From contig CAKPKP010000025.1 in NCBI GenBank assembly GCA_934167495.1, forward strand, positions 1-8,198: DNA of 8,198 bases, in the 5' to 3' direction. This DNA is from an uncultured Clostridia bacterium (GTDB lineage: Bacteria > Bacillota > Clostridia > TANB77 > CAG-508). Position 1 is the stretch's first letter; every line of letters starts with the position of its first letter. Positions 6,805 to 8,198 of this stretch are shown here, one piece after another. Made by a program: the position numbers and the translations under genes. The notes below the pieces were generated by a model. It did not search any database. It was given only the letters and a program-made list of their open reading frames with translations, and was not told the origin of the DNA.

Positions 6805-7020
6805 TTTGTTTACAATTCAAGAACAGAGAGATTATGAAAAAGAAGATATATTCGCCTTACATATTTAATACCAGAGTTATTAGAAGAAGTTGATAATAAA
6901 AGAATAGCTTTTAGACCAGCCGTAGAATTATCTTATTTAGAAGAAGATTATCAATATGTAGTTTTAAATAAATTACAATATGACGAGGTTTTGCCTAGTT
7001 TAAGTCAAGCTATAACATTG
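6800..7020 (+). pseudogene. Remnant of a ParB/Spo0J-family partition protein with an internal deletion
   Basis: Two pieces in different frames look like one ParB-type protein of the kind carried by Clostridia conjugative elements and plasmids. The first, 6800-6847, reads DDLFTIQEQRDYEKED and resembles the N-terminal leader of those proteins. The second, from about 6844 to 7020 in another frame, reads RYIRLTYLIPELLEEVD and continues to VELSYLEEDYQYVV and LPSLSQAI. This corresponds to the end of the helix-turn-helix DNA-binding core and what follows. The CTP/nuclease domain between them is missing and the join is out of frame, so an internal deletion occurred near 6841-6849. The likeness ends at about 7020, before the C-terminal dimerisation part. 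There is no start codon or ribosome site. The family call rests on recognition of the pattern and should be confirmed by a profile search. Confidence 0.66.
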
Positions 7021-7041
7021 CTTGGTACTATTTATTTTTTT
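7003..7041 (+). terminator. Possible Rho-independent terminator
   Basis: CAAGC (7006-7010) pairs with GCTTG (7020-7024) across a nine-base loop. AGT at 7003-7005 can extend the stem with ACT at 7027-7029 over a two-base bulge. The run ATTTATTTTTTT (7030-7041) follows directly. The stem is short and bulged, and its left arm is ParB-remnant sequence, so this is a weak call. No better terminator is visible between acpP and 7082. Confidence 0.35.
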
Positions 7042-7059
7042 GCTTTTTTATGATACAAT
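7031..7059 (+). promoter_or_regulatory. Extended -10 promoter for the metallo-hydrolase gene
   Basis: TGATACAAT at 7051-7059 is an extended -10 element (TGn followed by TACAAT at 7054-7059, one mismatch to TATAAT). Seventeen bases upstream, TTTATT at 7031-7036 is a poor -35, which the TGn extension could offset. Transcription would start near 7066, leaving a leader of about 16 bases that contains the ribosome site. The upstream DNA is strongly T-rich. Confidence 0.55.
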
Positions 7060-7068
7060 GAAAAAATC

Positions 7069-7074
7069 AAGGAG
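7069..7074 (+). promoter_or_regulatory. Ribosome binding site deciding the 7082 start
   Basis: AAGGAG lies seven bases before the ATG at 7082. This rules out the upstream in-frame TTG at 7022, whose extra 20 codons would read through the promoter region and encode an unrelated hydrophobic stretch. Confidence 0.85.
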
Positions 7075-7081
7075 TATATAT

Positions 7082-7714
7082 ATGTTAGAAAATATAGAAG
7101 TTTTATACCATAGTAGTATAAGAATTAACAAAGAAAAAACAATTTATATAGATCCATTTAAAATAGATAGAAATTATAATGATGCAGATATTGTTTTTAT
7201 AACACACGACCATTATGATCACTATTCTGAGGAAGATATAGATAAGGTTATAAATGAAAATACAACTATTATAATACCAGAAGAATTATTAACAAAGCTA
7301 TTAAGAAAAGCTATAAATAAAAATGCAATTATTACAGTAGAGCCAAATAAAAAGTATATGGTACAAGGAATTAAATTTGAGACAATACCTTCATACAATG
7401 TAAATAAGAAATTTCATCCCAAAGAAAATAATTGGGTTGGTTATATTATTACAATAGATGAGGTTAGATATTATATTGCAGGAGATACAGATATAACAGA
7501 AGAAAATAGAAAAGTAAAGTGTGATGTTGCATTTGTTCCTGTTGGTGGAACTTATACAATGAGTTCTGAAGAAGCAGCACAATTAATAAATGAAATAAAA
7601 CCACAAGTAGCAGTACCAATTCATTATGGTAGTGTAGTTGGAACAAAACAAGATGCAAAAGATTTTATTAAATTATTAAATCCAACAATAAATGGCGTAA
7701 TTTTAATGAAATAA
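7082..7714 (+). CDS. MBL-fold metallo-hydrolase (UlaG/YtkL-like)
   Basis: This 210-aa cytosolic protein belongs to the metallo-beta-lactamase fold group of small stand-alone hydrolases (beta-lactamase superfamily domain, UlaG/UPF0173-like). The metal-binding signature THDHYDH spans residues 41-47 and supplies His42, His44, Asp46 and His47. AGDTD (133-137) supplies Asp135, and PIHYG supplies His181, so all the usual two-metal ligands are present except that a middle histidine is not obvious. Many members of this subgroup lack it or place it elsewhere. The segment VPVGGTYTMSSEEAAQLINEI matches the conserved VGG-x(n)-M-x-EA motif of the group. No signal peptide is seen. The natural substrate cannot be read from the sequence; related enzymes act on lactones or phosphodiesters, or are uncharacterised. 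It is the first gene after a promoter and probably co-transcribed with the gene 20 bases downstream. Confidence 0.88.
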   Translation: MLENIEVLYHSSIRINKEKTIYIDPFKIDRNYNDADIVFITHDHYDHYSEEDIDKVINENTTIIIPEELLTKLLRKAINKNAIITVEPNKKYMVQGIKFETIPSYNVNKKFHPKENNWVGYIITIDEVRYYIAGDTDITEENRKVKCDVAFVPVGGTYTMSSEEAAQLINEIKPQVAVPIHYGSVVGTKQDAKDFIKLLNPTINGVILMK

Positions 7715-7734
7715 TAGAAATAAAGGATTGAAAT

Positions 7735-8061
7735 ATGAATAAAGAAGAAATAATAGAATATTGTTTGACATTAAAAAATACATACAAAGATTGTCCTTTT
7801 CCAGATGACTTTGAATCAGTAACAATGAAACATTGTAAAAATAAAAAGTGGTTTGCACTAATTATGAATGTTAATAATAAGTTATATCTTAATGTAAAAA
7901 CAGATCCAAACTATTCAGACATATTAAGAAATACTTATGATTATATAATACCTGCTTATCACATGAATAAGGAACATTGGAATACAATTATTGTGGATGA
8001 AAAAGTGGACGAGAATTTAGTGAAAGAATTGATAGAACAAAGTTATCAATTAACGAAATAA
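7735..8061 (+). CDS. MmcQ/YjbR family protein
   Basis: This 108-aa protein matches the MmcQ/YjbR family, small single-domain proteins with a CyaY-like fold often annotated as DNA-binding. Their biochemical role is not established. Recognisable family features in order are the N-terminal helix MNKEEIIEYCLTLKNTY, the strand KKWFALIM, LYLNVKTDP and IIPAYHMNKEHWNTIIVD, with the conserved His-Met-Asn-Lys and Trp. The terminal helix is VKELIEQSYQLTK. AAAGGA at 7722-7727 lies seven bases before the ATG. The gap of 20 bases to the hydrolase gene, with no terminator between, suggests one transcript. These proteins are commonly encoded as solitary genes, so the neighbour gives little functional information. 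Confidence 0.87.
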   Translation: MNKEEIIEYCLTLKNTYKDCPFPDDFESVTMKHCKNKKWFALIMNVNNKLYLNVKTDPNYSDILRNTYDYIIPAYHMNKEHWNTIIVDEKVDENLVKELIEQSYQLTK

Positions 8062-8100
8062 AGTTAAATACGAATAGTAATTTGAAAGTGAGGTAATCTT

Positions 8101-8198
8101 ATGGAAAAAAGAAAAATAATTATTATTTTTATAGTTTTAATTTTAATTGTTATAGTAGGATTATGGGGGAATGGTATAATTCCAAAACGAATTGCACG
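8101..8198 (+). CDS. Membrane-anchored protein of unknown function, 3'-truncated by window edge
   Basis: Only 32 complete codons are visible. The protein starts MEKRK, a short positively charged N-terminus, followed by a strongly hydrophobic stretch (about residues 6-22, rich in Ile, Leu and Val). This would form an N-terminal transmembrane anchor with the rest outside, or an uncleaved signal. The next residues are WGNGIIPKRIA. The ribosome site is GTGAGG at 8088-8093, seven bases before the ATG. There is no lipobox cysteine in the visible part. The GIIPKxIA segment vaguely recalls small Bacillus/Clostridium membrane-anchored proteins of the YfjL-like type, but I would not name it from so little. 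It lies 39 bases after the MmcQ/YjbR gene and may belong to the same transcript. Confidence 0.7.
   Translation, partial: MEKRKIIIIFIVLILIVIVGLWGNGIIPKRIA

Noticed and set aside
7391..7658. Two overlapping - strand open frames opposite the hydrolase gene
   Set aside because: They are low-complexity Leu/Ile/Cys-rich translations of the antisense strand of a clear MBL-fold gene, and they overlap each other.
1..8198. CRISPR arrays, tRNA or rRNA genes, complete insertion sequences, riboswitches and FapR-like operators
   Set aside because: No regularly spaced repeats, cloverleaf, transposase, terminal inverted repeats or clear palindromic operator could be found by reading either strand. The operon's promoter lies outside the window.

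Overview
The window is about 8.2 kb of very AT-rich DNA with every recognisable gene on the + strand. It looks like the chromosome of a low-GC Bacillota (Firmicutes), most likely an uncultivated or gut-type Clostridia or Bacilli lineage. The evidence is strong AGGAGG-type ribosome sites before nearly every gene, AGA-dominated arginine usage, the standard bacterial code (TGG for Trp; TAA, TAG and TGA all used as stops) and the classic Firmicutes order of fatty-acid genes. I cannot name the species.

Positions 1-6391 are the 3' part of a type II fatty-acid synthesis (FAS II) operon: fabF (5' end outside the window), accB, fabZ, accC, accD, accA, fabI, a fabG-type reductase and acpP. The genes are packed tightly: fabF/accB abut, accB/fabZ and accD/accA share a base (TAATG), and accC/accD overlap by four bases (ATGA). 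The four acc genes encode the complete acetyl-CoA carboxylase, which makes malonyl-CoA. FabF condenses, FabG reduces, FabZ dehydrates and FabI carries out the last reduction, all on acyl chains carried by the acyl carrier protein (ACP, acpP). The one defect is a single-base +1 frameshift in accD at about 3236, which splits the carboxyltransferase beta subunit. The rest of accD reads cleanly in the other frame.

Positions 6382-7020 hold no intact gene. They contain remnants of two unrelated proteins: the middle third of an AAA/DUF4143-type ATPase, which begins inside or right at the acpP stop codon, and a ParB/Spo0J-like partition protein with an internal out-of-frame deletion. This looks like the scar of a mobile or plasmid-like element, or of repeated accessory-gene insertion and deletion, just behind the essential operon. 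A possible hairpin plus T-tract at 7003-7041 may end transcription here.

Positions 7031-8198 are a new transcription unit with an extended -10 promoter. It holds a metallo-beta-lactamase-fold hydrolase (7082-7714), an MmcQ/YjbR-family protein (7735-8061) and the start of a membrane-anchored protein of unknown function (8101 to the window edge).

I found no convincing new biological system. The most useful points are the accD frameshift at the only in-frame CGG codon I could find in the window, and the remnant region behind acpP.
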